From: Bin5 sp965221345
GTDB taxonomy: Bacteria > Chloroflexota > Anaerolineae > Caldilineales > Caldilineaceae
Reading direction: 5' to 3'
DNA: 64,000 nt
NCBI GenBank assembly: GCA_965221345.1
Contig: CBDCSD010000001.1
Span: 1,984,001 to 2,048,000, forward strand
Positions within the stretch are counted from its first letter, which is position 1, and each line of letters begins with the position of its first letter. Position numbers and translations under genes: made by a program. A model generated the notes under the pieces. It made no database searches, had not been told where the DNA came from, and saw nothing but the letters and a program-made list of their open reading frames with translations. Below, one piece after another: positions 26,332 to 34,232 of the stretch.

Positions 26332-26721
26332 CTAAACTAACTGAGCCGCCTTGACCTGCGCTTCGCCCGCGCTGTCCTCCTCATTGCAGACCCAGCGCTG
26401 GCTCCAGCCGGCAATTTCTGCGATAACCGGCGCCAACTCTCTGCCCTTATCCGTTAAGCTGTACTCGACATGGAGCGGGATCGAACTGACCTGTTCACGC
26501 ATGACCAGGCCCTCGTCTTCAAGCATTTTGAGTCTGCTGCTCAGAGTGCTTGGATTGACGCCTCCCAACTCTTCCTGAAGTTCGCAGAAACGCTTGTTAC
26601 GGGCATTTAGAAGCCGGTGCACAATTTGCAGCGTCCACTTCCGACCAATGATTCGGGCGGCTGCTTCAACGGGGCAAGGCAACTCATCCGGCAGAACCAC
26701 GGGATGGTTTGGCATGCGCAT
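26332..26721 (-). CDS. HxlR-type winged-helix regulator
   Basis: This is a transcription factor of the HxlR family. The core reads CPVEAAARIIGRKWTLQIV, with the conserved Cys and the KW helix, then RFCELQEELGGVNPSTLSSRLKMLEDEGLV as the recognition region (quoted here in two parts: RFCELQEELGG and NPSTLSSRLKMLEDEGLV), and YSLTDKGREL in the wing. The start at 26721 is chosen because AAAGGA lies before it; the longer frame places that site inside the coding region. HxlR proteins often sense electrophiles or redox stress through the N-terminal Cys. A matching palindrome lies in its promoter (26866-26885), suggesting autoregulation. Confidence 0.9.
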   Translation of the reverse strand: MRMPNHPVVLPDELPCPVEAAARIIGRKWTLQIVHRLLNARNKRFCELQEELGGVNPSTLSSRLKMLEDEGLVMREQVSSIPLHVEYSLTDKGRELAPVIAEIAGWSQRWVCNEEDSAGEAQVKAAQLV

Positions 26722-26865
26722 CGGGCAAAGTCCTTTCCCGCTAGCGGGCCCCAAACCTGTTGCGGCGGGGCTCCAGCGCTTTGCAAAGGCCGGGCGCAGT
26801 TACAGTTGGAAGACGATTCCCCGGCGTGATTCCCGTAAAGGAGCATTCTCAACGTCGGGCATTAT

Positions 26866-26892
26866 GGTACTATGCGCATAGCACCTTGTCAA
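26866..26892 (-). promoter_or_regulatory. Promoter with operator palindrome for the HxlR gene
   Basis: On the minus strand TTGACA at 26892-26887 is followed by the 20-bp near-perfect palindrome GGTACTATGCGCATAGCACC (plus-strand spelling, 26866-26885; one mismatched pair). The palindrome fills the spacer and overlaps the -10 position, a classic repressor site. The rest of the 26755-27071 intergenic region shows nothing else recognisable. Confidence 0.6.
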
Positions 26893-27071
26893 AGCAAAAA
26901 GCGTCGGCGTCGACCCGGTGTGCCGATGCCCCAGAATTTGCCGAGGCCGGATTCCCGTCAACGCAAGTGAGGTGAATTCCAATCTCTGACCGGAACTGGC
27001 TGGATAGGCAAGGGGGGAGGCTGCAAGAACTGTCCAGGCATTTGGCTTACGACTATGTTGGCTGCCAGGAC

Positions 27072-29516
27072 TTACCTGTTGTGTGGTACCCTGCCCAATC
27101 GAATTCGTTCGTTTTCGACTTCCAGCCACAGGTTGGGATCCGAGCCATCATAGTAGATTTCGAATGTGCAGCGCACCAGTTCGCCGGCGTGCCATTGGCG
27201 CGTTGGGTAACTGCCCCCGGCCAGGGGGGATTTCACAGCCCGGTCGCCCAGGAGCAGTCGCATACTCTGGTCGGTCGGCCAATTGGAAGGAAGCGGGGAC
27301 GGCGCCTGCCAGTACAAGGTAACCTGGAGCATATCGCCTTCTACAAGAGCAGTCTGCGGCGCGTGGGCAAACGCCTTGCGATAGTAGTCGTACCCGACGA
27401 CAGTCACGCGACCAAATTCGAGATTCGTCCGGTGCTGCATAGGGATAATCGTCACCGGCAGCGCATTTTCCGGACGGTTCAGAGTCGGTTGCGCGATTTC
27501 AATGGCATCGCCTGACTGAGTGGAGAGACGGGCCCCCGTTTCGGCATCGTACAGGGCGACAATGAGGCGATAATCACCGGGGGGTGTTCCCGGCGGCAGA
27601 GGGAGACCGTGATTGTCGGTGACGACTACGCCTTCCTGCCAATCCAGTGTGGGCAGGGTGCCGCCCGCCGGCTCGCCATCCAGCTGGACAACCACCTGAT
27701 CGCGGGCATCCAACAGTTGTATCGTTACTTTGAAGCGTCGGTCCGGCGTCGTCAGTGGTCGCCAACGCAGTCCTATCGTAAGAGTGTCGCCGGCTGCCAG
27801 TTGCTCCCGAGAGAGGCACAGCTCAATCAGGTCGGCGACGTCGCCGAAGCGGGGCGGCTGTTCCAGAGCGGTGCAGGACAGTTCCTGTGGCATGAAATAA
27901 GTTGCAAAGCGCACGTTGCCTTGCCAGCTTTCCAGGCCTTTGAACGCGTTCCTGCCCAACCAGTTCTCAACGATTCCTCCCTGATCCGACTGCTCGGTTG
28001 CCCACAATATGGCAAAGACGCGCCGCCGGTCGGCGGTTTCACGCGCCAGAGTATCTTCGGTCTTGACCCGATCAGGGGGCCTCTCCGAAGGCAGGGGCAG
28101 TGTGGCCATCTCGACATCGTAGAAGCGCCAAACATCCACCTGGCCCGGCGCGTTCAGAATGACTAGATCCCGTTCCGGGTCTCCCACGGCAACTACAGTG
28201 CCGGCGATGCCGGCGTAATCGTCGCGTGCGGCCGGGTCGGAGTAGTAGGGAGGGAGGGCAGCCACTGCGAGGGCTGCGGCCAACGCGGCGACCGCGCCTA
28301 TGGCAACTGAAATGGGACGAAGTTGGAAAACAGGCAATGCCCCTGTCCTCTTCTCGTAAACCTCTCCCCTTGGCCAAAAAAAGGAAGGGAGTGAAAAGTA
28401 TCGACCAGAGAGATTAAGAGGGGACGCCGCGGCTGCCAGGCACCAGGCCGGTGACAAGATCAAGAGAAACTTGAGGAACGAGGAATTGAACAGTCCGAAA
28501 GTGAACATCACACCTATGGGCAGCAGCAGCCACAGTAGGAGAAAAGCACCGGCATTCGATCGCCGCGTTTGCCAAAGTCCCAACAGAGGTAGCAGCACGA
28601 CCAGGAGAAGCCAGCCCCATGCCAGCTGTGGCCCACTACGGATCGACCCCGTGGCTAGCGTATGCAAAGTAAGGCGCAACCCATCCGCCGGTCCGACGAA
28701 TCCATTCTGGGGTGGCCAGTTGAGCAGGCGTTCGATTCCCGTCGGCAGCCAAGGCAGGTAAGCAAGTAGCGCCAACGCGTTCAGGCCGAGGAAGAGGAGA
28801 AGAGGCATCCACGGATTTGCCGCCGGTGGCAGGCCAGCCAGCCCCAATCTCAGGTCACTCCCATCCTGATGGGGAGCCTTTCTCCACCCCAGCCACCACC
28901 AAACGACGGCTCCACCGGCCGCGGCCAGGATCACGACAGAAATGTAGTGGGTCCACAGACCGACCGCGGCCGACAGCAGAAAGACAGCCGCATACGAAGC
29001 AATTCTTGTGCGCGGACCATGTGCTGTCCAGCGTCTACTTATCGCCAGCAACGACCACATCAGCGCTGTGCTTTCCAGAGTCAACAGCGCGTACATGCGC
29101 GCCTCTTGGCTATAGAAGACCTGGAAGGGATTGAGCGCGGCCAGGAAGGAGGCGAGAAGGGCAAACCAGGACCGATCCCGCTCGGGGCCGGCCGAGATCT
29201 CCCGGGCGATCAGGTAAACGACCGCCACGGTAAGCAGGCCGGCGAATGCTGACAGACTGCGCATTCCCCATGCGGAGAATTCGAACGGGCCAGCCCACAG
29301 CTTCAGCAACCAGTAGTAGCCTGGCGGATGGATGTCAGCCGCGGCGTCTCTGGCTATCTGTACGAAACTGCGTTGCGCTACGGCCCAGGAGTTGCCCTCG
29401 TCGTGCCAGAGGGAGGAACACGTGAGGCAGTAGAATCGAAGAAAGGCGGCCAACGCCAGTATGGCGACGAAGATGGCGCGATGCAGGAAAGACGGCCGCG
29501 CCGTCATCTTCAACAT
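27072..29516 (-). CDS. Membrane glycosyltransferase of the GT39/ArnT-like (GT-C) type
   Basis: This polytopic protein of 814 residues transfers a sugar from a lipid-linked donor on the outer side of the membrane; donor and acceptor are unknown. About ten TM segments fill the first 450 residues. The GT-C acidic motif region is early, SLWHDEGNSWAVAQRS, with the catalytic-type Asp-Glu, followed by DIHPPGYYWLLKLWAG. The remaining 350 residues are an extracytoplasmic beta-rich domain. The gene starts 3 bp after the stop of the upstream glycoside-hydrolase-like gene, so they form an operon. Good ribosome-site support is lacking, but the coupled position fixes the start well. Confidence 0.88.
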   Translation of the reverse strand: MLKMTARPSFLHRAIFVAILALAAFLRFYCLTCSSLWHDEGNSWAVAQRSFVQIARDAAADIHPPGYYWLLKLWAGPFEFSAWGMRSLSAFAGLLTVAVVYLIAREISAGPERDRSWFALLASFLAALNPFQVFYSQEARMYALLTLESTALMWSLLAISRRWTAHGPRTRIASYAAVFLLSAAVGLWTHYISVVILAAAGGAVVWWWLGWRKAPHQDGSDLRLGLAGLPPAANPWMPLLLFLGLNALALLAYLPWLPTGIERLLNWPPQNGFVGPADGLRLTLHTLATGSIRSGPQLAWGWLLLVVLLPLLGLWQTRRSNAGAFLLLWLLLPIGVMFTFGLFNSSFLKFLLILSPAWCLAAAASPLNLSGRYFSLPSFFWPRGEVYEKRTGALPVFQLRPISVAIGAVAALAAALAVAALPPYYSDPAARDDYAGIAGTVVAVGDPERDLVILNAPGQVDVWRFYDVEMATLPLPSERPPDRVKTEDTLARETADRRRVFAILWATEQSDQGGIVENWLGRNAFKGLESWQGNVRFATYFMPQELSCTALEQPPRFGDVADLIELCLSREQLAAGDTLTIGLRWRPLTTPDRRFKVTIQLLDARDQVVVQLDGEPAGGTLPTLDWQEGVVVTDNHGLPLPPGTPPGDYRLIVALYDAETGARLSTQSGDAIEIAQPTLNRPENALPVTIIPMQHRTNLEFGRVTVVGYDYYRKAFAHAPQTALVEGDMLQVTLYWQAPSPLPSNWPTDQSMRLLLGDRAVKSPLAGGSYPTRQWHAGELVRCTFEIYYDGSDPNLWLEVENERIRLGRVPHNR

Positions 29517-29519
29517 AGT

Positions 29520-30845
29520 TTATTCTTGACCACTTACGCTCGCGATGTAGGCCCCAAAAGATTCATAGACGGGTTGCGGGGTGAAGTCCGGCGCAAGGAG
29601 GCGAAAGTAGGCCTCCGGCTGGCGGTTCTGCTCCCACAAGTCTGTTGCCCGCTTCAGGTACCAGACATTGGCCACACCCAGCCAGGGCCAATCGGCGCGT
29701 ATACGCTCGAAGGCCAGCGGCAGATTGGCCGACTGCTCTTCCAGGCTAACTCGCCCATAACGCGGCTCAACGTCCACGGGAGCCGCGTTCCAATTCATCT
29801 CGCTGATCCAGATTGGCTTGTGGCCGTCATCGTTGGCGACCATCAGATCGCGTATGAACTGCGGACGACCGAAGTTCATGACGCGAGGGTGCATGCGCCG
29901 GTCGGTTGGCCCGGACCAAAGCCCATAGCCCTGCGTGGCCATCACATCAAAGTAGGGCGCCGCGCCGGCGTCGTACATCCTCTGCAAGAACAGCAGATCG
30001 GAGAAGCTGCGCCCGGGATTCGTGGTGCCGTCCAGATCGATGGTCGCGGCCAGCGCGCCGGCAATAATGACGGCGTCGGGATCGCTGGCTCGAATAGCGG
30101 CGGCGCCGGCTTTGAGCAGTTCGACGTAGGCCTCCGGATCGATGGTATAGTTGCCCCATTCGGGGTAGATGTTCGGTTCGTTCCACAGCTGGTAGTACTG
30201 GATGCGCCCCCGGTAGCGGGCGGCCAGCGCGCCGGCGAATTCGGTGAAATCACTGAAGTCATCGGGCGGCGCGTACGAGCCGACCTCGTTACCTTCGGCC
30301 CGGGTCCAGGCCGGTGGATTCGAGATTCTCACGATCAAACGCATGTCATATTGCTCGGCAAGCGCTACAATGTGATCGTATTTTTCCCAGGCGGAGCGGG
30401 CAGGATCGTGGCGGCGATCCTCAAAGTCGCCTTTGCCGTGAATCTCAATGTCCTCCCACGGAAACTCCTGCCGCAACCATTTGAAGCCGACCTGCGCGGC
30501 CATCTGTACCGCCTGTTCCCGTTTGGCCGGTTCGACCTCTTGTTCCAGGAAGACGTTTACACCGAACGGCGAGACGCCGGAAGGGGCCGTCTCCTGTAGC
30601 GGGGCCAAATGCAGACGCGGGCGCAGCATACCGCCGGCCAGGTCGGTCAGCCCTTTGATCTGGGGCAGAAACTCCGACTCACCGGTCTGCGACCGGAGCC
30701 AGCCCCGGCTGGGACTGAGCGATAGAAGAAAGAGGGCCAGTCCGCCGCACAGCAGCAGGCCGGCCCATAGGATCACAGTTTCGCGTACTGCTCGTTTCAC
30801 AGAGTCTTGTGCACCTGTCAAATGGCTATAGTTGCTCGGGTGCAT
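29520..30845 (-). CDS. Membrane-anchored glycoside hydrolase-like protein (GH-A clan)
   Basis: This is an extracellular TIM-barrel hydrolase tied to the membrane by one N-terminal helix (ILWAGLLLCGGLALFLLSL). The two catalytic glutamates of the GH-A clan are visible: acid/base Glu in YYQLWNEPNIYP and nucleophile Glu in PIWISEMNW. It resembles GH5/GH39-type proteins; the substrate is unknown. The annotated ATG lies inside the terminal inverted repeat of the insertion sequence next door (30838 onward), so this start was created by the insertion. The native start is more likely a GTG in line with VKRAVRETVIL. The IS landed only 1 to 2 dozen codons upstream and may have removed the native promoter. 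Confidence 0.88.
   Translation of the reverse strand: MHPSNYSHLTGAQDSVKRAVRETVILWAGLLLCGGLALFLLSLSPSRGWLRSQTGESEFLPQIKGLTDLAGGMLRPRLHLAPLQETAPSGVSPFGVNVFLEQEVEPAKREQAVQMAAQVGFKWLRQEFPWEDIEIHGKGDFEDRRHDPARSAWEKYDHIVALAEQYDMRLIVRISNPPAWTRAEGNEVGSYAPPDDFSDFTEFAGALAARYRGRIQYYQLWNEPNIYPEWGNYTIDPEAYVELLKAGAAAIRASDPDAVIIAGALAATIDLDGTTNPGRSFSDLLFLQRMYDAGAAPYFDVMATQGYGLWSGPTDRRMHPRVMNFGRPQFIRDLMVANDDGHKPIWISEMNWNAAPVDVEPRYGRVSLEEQSANLPLAFERIRADWPWLGVANVWYLKRATDLWEQNRQPEAYFRLLAPDFTPQPVYESFGAYIASVSGQE
30829..30837. repeat. Target site duplication, left copy
   Basis: TAGTTGCTC directly adjoins the left end of the insertion sequence and matches the copy at 32293-32301 exactly. Confidence 0.92.
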
Positions 30846-30863
30846 CCCAAATTGTTTGTCAGG

Positions 30864-31898
30864 TCAAGTAAGACCAAGGAGTTGAAAAGGGTTGAGGTTG
30901 GGCTGGCTAAGTAAAGTTGAACGCAGTGCAAGCATAGCTTGGGCACCCAGACGGGACCAGCGCATACCAGATTGTTTAAGGCGCTGCTGGACGACATGCT
31001 TGCAGGCCGACTCGACGGTGCCACTGCCGATGGGGTAACCGGCCTCACGGAACAGGTGATAGCGCATACGCCAGCGATTGTGGAAGAGATAGAGCATCGC
31101 CTTGCGCACGGGGTCAGGCAGGACATGCCCTCTGGGGTAGAGTAGGCGGATGTTGCGCAGGATATCGTGCAGGCGGCCTTCCATCAACAGCTGTTTTTGG
31201 GCGGAGACCCACTCTTTCGTCTGCTCTGATTCTGCGTCGAAGTGGTGTTGTGCGATTTGCCATAGCTTTTCGACAGCATGCCACCAGTCGATGATTTCGA
31301 CGCAGTTGCCATAGCACATGCGCACGATGTTCCAGATCCAGGCTGCGCCGTCATTGACACTGCTCAGATAGTTGGCTGTCTCCACACCGCGGCTACAGGC
31401 TTCCGCCCACTGCTGCTGTCCGAATTCGGTCGCATCCCACAGACCGGCCCGATAGCTATGGTCGCTCAAATGGGCGACGACCTTGCCTGTCATCGCATCC
31501 CGCAGATGGCGTACAGCTGAAACGGTCACCAGTTTCACCTCTTTCCAGCCTTCGCCGCGGATGTTGACCATCGCACCATCCATCGAGATGTTCATCACCT
31601 CGCTCGCCGGCGCAACCGTCTCGCGCCAGACAACTTCTTCCTCCTTACTCGCTATCTGCACCGTTGCCTGCGCTTCTTCGGCTTGCTGCGCAACCAGCCG
31701 CCCTCCATACACCTTCGCCAGCCGCTGCAGACTGTTCTTCGAAAGCGTCACATGCGTCAATTCGTTGAACTGCTTGGCCGCACGCGCAAAGGGGATCTCA
31801 CTGCCCAACCGCAACGCTTGCGCTATCGTCCCCGGCGACCAACTAAGTTGCTCTAGCAGCTGAAGTCGTTGGTCCAGGGGGAAAAATCCCCTGCCCAC
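30864..31898 (-). CDS. IS transposase, downstream frame (catalytic part)
   Basis: This 344-codon frame carries the catalytic region of an ISKra4-type transposase. It includes the DDE-like acidic segments NISMDGAMVNIRGEGW, LSSVNDGAAWIWNIV and, near the end, PIGSGTVESACKHVVQQR with the catalytic Glu. It has no start codon of its own with a ribosome site; it continues the zinc-finger frame at 31843-32211. The joint lies at a run of four G followed by A and five T (minus strand). Removing one G would give the single reading GQGFFPLDQR seen in intact relatives. So it is either a frameshift mutation or a programmed +1 shift. Confidence 0.85.
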   Translation of the reverse strand: MGRGFFPLDQRLQLLEQLSWSPGTIAQALRLGSEIPFARAAKQFNELTHVTLSKNSLQRLAKVYGGRLVAQQAEEAQATVQIASKEEEVVWRETVAPASEVMNISMDGAMVNIRGEGWKEVKLVTVSAVRHLRDAMTGKVVAHLSDHSYRAGLWDATEFGQQQWAEACSRGVETANYLSSVNDGAAWIWNIVRMCYGNCVEIIDWWHAVEKLWQIAQHHFDAESEQTKEWVSAQKQLLMEGRLHDILRNIRLLYPRGHVLPDPVRKAMLYLFHNRWRMRYHLFREAGYPIGSGTVESACKHVVQQRLKQSGMRWSRLGAQAMLALRSTLLSQPNLNPFQLLGLT

Positions 31899-32211
31899 AA
31901 GCGGGACAGAGGCGATGCGTTCGCTTCACTTTCACCTGCCCTTCGGCATGTATCACCGTGCGTGTGCGCCGCCCATTCGATTTCGTCTCCTGCCCGCACG
32001 CTGGACAATCTTCCTCCTCATACCTCCCATCTCCTTGCTGCAACACCAACTCCCCTAGCATCTCTCCCATCAATTCTCGCCGCAGTCCTGACAACTTGCC
32101 TGCCATCTCATCAAAACTCGCTTGCGGATTCTCTTCCCCCCACTCCCACATCTCCTCAAACATCTCCTCTGCGCCTCGAACAAACTTCGCCTTTGCCTCT
32201 TCTCGCTTCAT
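31843..32211 (-). CDS. IS transposase, upstream frame (zinc-finger part)
   Basis: This N-terminal part of the transposase has 122 codons and starts from ATG at 32211. It has a charged helical N terminus and two CxxC pairs (CPACGQETKSNGRRTRT and LCPACGQG), a likely DNA-binding zinc ribbon. The frame leaves transposase homology at about 31888, where the downstream frame takes over one base on. No stop is needed before the overlap, so full-length protein needs a +1 shift or correction of one base. Confidence 0.82.
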   Translation of the reverse strand: MKREEAKAKFVRGAEEMFEEMWEWGEENPQASFDEMAGKLSGLRRELMGEMLGELVLQQGDGRYEEEDCPACGQETKSNGRRTRTVIHAEGQVKVKRTHRLCPACGQGIFPPGPTTSAARAT

Positions 32212-32292
32212 CTTACTCCCCCTTTACTTTCCCTTTTTTTCCTATCCCTAGTCTACCTCCTCTCAGCCTTCCAAAAAATCTGGGATGCACCC

Positions 32293-32301
32293 TAGTTGCT
32301 C
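32293..32301. repeat. Target site duplication, right copy
   Basis: TAGTTGCTC directly follows the right end of the insertion sequence and precedes the Uma2 stop codon by no bases (minus-strand TAG at 32302-32304). Confidence 0.92.
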
Positions 32302-33102
32302 CTAGCCGCCATCTGGATCGATACCATGTGCGCGAAGCAGAGAAATGAGTTGTGCGTTGCGGTTTTCGGTCAGGGCGGCACGCTCTTTCTCCTCATCCGC
32401 CCCCAATTTTTCTCGCAATCTACCTTCCGCAGCAGTTGGAATCAGTGTTCCTGAGGTGTCTTGCCAACGCAACCAGGTACTGTTGTCGTTTTCGAAGTGT
32501 CCAGCCCACAACTTCAGGCCCAGCCCTGTACCAGGCAGAAGATCGGGCGTACGCGGCACGTACCTGCCGTCGGAAGCGAGTTCAAAGGCGCGCAACGTCC
32601 CTTCCTTCAACCGATCCTGGGGGTCGAAGATGATGTAATATGGTACTTCAAATTCTGCGTAGAGTTGGAGTTTGGCGCCTGTCTCGCCGCCTTTGGCGTT
32701 GGACACGATTTCAATAACGATCTCGGGCGGTTTACCGTAATGCCAAATCAGATAGCTGCGTCCGGGCTGATCCCACCAATCTTGGGGACGGCTTACATCC
32801 AGACTGAGGAACACATCGGGCACGAGGGGCGAATCGAAGGGCGTGCGGAAGACGCCGACATTGGCGGCGATTACGAAGGGACGGCCATCGCCAGGGCCGT
32901 CCCAAGACTCTCTCAAAGAGCCGGTGAGCAAGCGCTGTTGCGTCTCGGAAAACATGTTGTCCACGGGCGTGTCGTCCTCGGTTACGAGTTGCTCGACCGC
33001 GCGCTCAAACTCCGGCGTGCCAGCCAGTGTCACTTCGTCTCTTGCAGTTATCTCACTCGCAGGAGGAGATTTCACCCCCGAAGCGGCAGTAGCCCGGGCC
33101 AT
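32302..33102 (-). CDS. Uma2-family putative restriction endonuclease (DUF820)
   Basis: This is a PD-(D/E)XK-fold protein of the Uma2 family; function unproven. The nuclease core is VPDVFLSLDVSR (Asp), then PPEIVIEIVSNAKGGE with the E-x-V/I-S motif, then LQLYAEFEVPYYIIFDP. A C-terminal coiled region carries many charged residues. The start at 33102 (MARATAASG) is chosen because GGAGG lies 7 bases upstream; a longer frame has no such site. The length of 266 residues is somewhat above the core family because of N- and C-terminal extensions. Its stop codon touches the IS target duplication, so its terminator region may be altered. Confidence 0.88.
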   Translation of the reverse strand: MARATAASGVKSPPASEITARDEVTLAGTPEFERAVEQLVTEDDTPVDNMFSETQQRLLTGSLRESWDGPGDGRPFVIAANVGVFRTPFDSPLVPDVFLSLDVSRPQDWWDQPGRSYLIWHYGKPPEIVIEIVSNAKGGETGAKLQLYAEFEVPYYIIFDPQDRLKEGTLRAFELASDGRYVPRTPDLLPGTGLGLKLWAGHFENDNSTWLRWQDTSGTLIPTAAEGRLREKLGADEEKERAALTENRNAQLISLLRAHGIDPDGG

Positions 33103-33199
33103 GTTGCGCCTCCAAATTCCGTTCCAACTAGAGTCGGTGTAGTGTAACCGACGTTTCAATCAATTCCACTTCTTGAAGAATAAAACGCCCCAGACAGTT

Positions 33200-34111
33200 C
33201 TAGTTTTCCTTGAAAGTGATGTCGACACAGCCGACGCTTTCGCTAACTGTTTTCGACCATTTTTCGGAGAGAGGCGACAGATTTGAGAAATCCTTCGTAC
33301 GACTTCTCGGATCGTCCCATCCTGAATTTGGACAATTCACTACATATATTTCGACAAATGTACCTGGCGAAGCCGGGCCTCCAAAGGGAGAGAAACCCCA
33401 CCTTCCTGCAGGTTTACCGCATCCAGTACACTTAATGTTGCGCGGGCCGCCAAATGCAATGTGTAGACATACGCCGTTCTTGAAATTGTTATTCCTGTCG
33501 TACACAATTCCTTCGAAGAAAGTCTGTTCTCTATTGTAAGGACAGTTCTCTTGACTGGTAAGCGAGTACGGGAACCGGGGTGCGGGCGGTTGCGTTGGCG
33601 CCGGCACTGCCGTCGGCGGTATCGGGGTAGCCGTGGGTGGCGGGGGAGCGGGAATGACCACGGCCACCTGCACGGAATTGGCGTTGGTTGCGGTCACCAG
33701 CGGGCCGTATACCCACCCCGTCTCGCCGCTAAAGTCGATCTGCCACCAGTCGCCCAGTCCCGGGTTCTTGCCGGTTATCGCGAAGCGTTGGCCTGGGGAA
33801 GCCGTACCGATGACGTGATAGTTGGTGCCCGGTCCTCCCCTTACATTCATTAAAACGTTGCCTATCGTCACCATGGGAAGCTCGGGCGTCGCGGTAGACC
33901 CGGGAGGCGCAGACGTAGCAGCTGGCTGGACCTGAGTCTGGGAACCTGTTTGGCTGCTACTGGCGGCGGGCGCCGCGCCGACCGGTGTGGCGGTAAAGGT
34001 CGGCACCGGCGTGTTGGTGGGCAGGGCCGGCGCGACCCTCGCGTTTCGTGGACCGCACGCGGCAAACAACAGAACTGTAAACAAGAAGGTCAGCGAATGT
34101 AGCCAGCGCAT
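33200..34111 (-). CDS. SH3b-domain lipoprotein
   Basis: This is a lipid-anchored extracytoplasmic protein with one bacterial SH3 domain. The signal ends LFAAC. A Thr/Pro-rich linker (TNTPVPTFTATPVG) follows, then the SH3b fold with MNVRGGPGTNYHVIG and TGWVYGPLV. A second Pro-rich linker leads to a C-terminal domain with six or so Cys (ENCPYN, GVCLHIAFGG, CTGCGKPAG, VNCPNSGWDD, VGCVDITF), likely disulfide-bonded and unlike any family I recall. SH3b domains commonly bind cell wall. The ATG at 34111 is preferred over an earlier one because the lipobox then falls at normal distance. Confidence 0.88.
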   Translation of the reverse strand: MRWLHSLTFLFTVLLFAACGPRNARVAPALPTNTPVPTFTATPVGAAPAASSSQTGSQTQVQPAATSAPPGSTATPELPMVTIGNVLMNVRGGPGTNYHVIGTASPGQRFAITGKNPGLGDWWQIDFSGETGWVYGPLVTATNANSVQVAVVIPAPPPPTATPIPPTAVPAPTQPPAPRFPYSLTSQENCPYNREQTFFEGIVYDRNNNFKNGVCLHIAFGGPRNIKCTGCGKPAGRWGFSPFGGPASPGTFVEIYVVNCPNSGWDDPRSRTKDFSNLSPLSEKWSKTVSESVGCVDITFKEN

Positions 34112-34232
34112 TGGTGGGATCCCCCTGTTCGTAACGATAGGCATTTTGGCGGGTGGATATACCGGGGGAAAGAGGGCCGCGAAAGTATATCACAGGCCGA
34201 TGCAGATTTAGAAAGTGGTTTCAAAGCTACCC

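Larger units (their letters stand above)
30838..32292 (-). mobile_element. Complete insertion sequence, ISKra4-like, with 9-bp target duplication
   Basis: The element is 1455 bp. Both ends start GGGTGCATCCC, at 30838-30848 and as the complement at 32282-32292, and similarity continues inward for about ten more bases. It is flanked by perfect 9-bp copies of TAGTTGCTC at 30829-30837 and 32293-32301. It encodes a two-frame transposase on the minus strand. It landed one base after the Uma2 stop codon and just upstream of the glycoside hydrolase gene. Intact ends and target duplication point to a recent insertion. Confidence 0.92.

Noticed and set aside
29328..30599. 423-codon open frame on the plus strand
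   Set aside because: It is antisense to the glycoside hydrolase-like gene, whose frame has a coherent catalytic motif set and membrane anchor. The plus frame has no motif and no ribosome site; high GC makes long shadows common.
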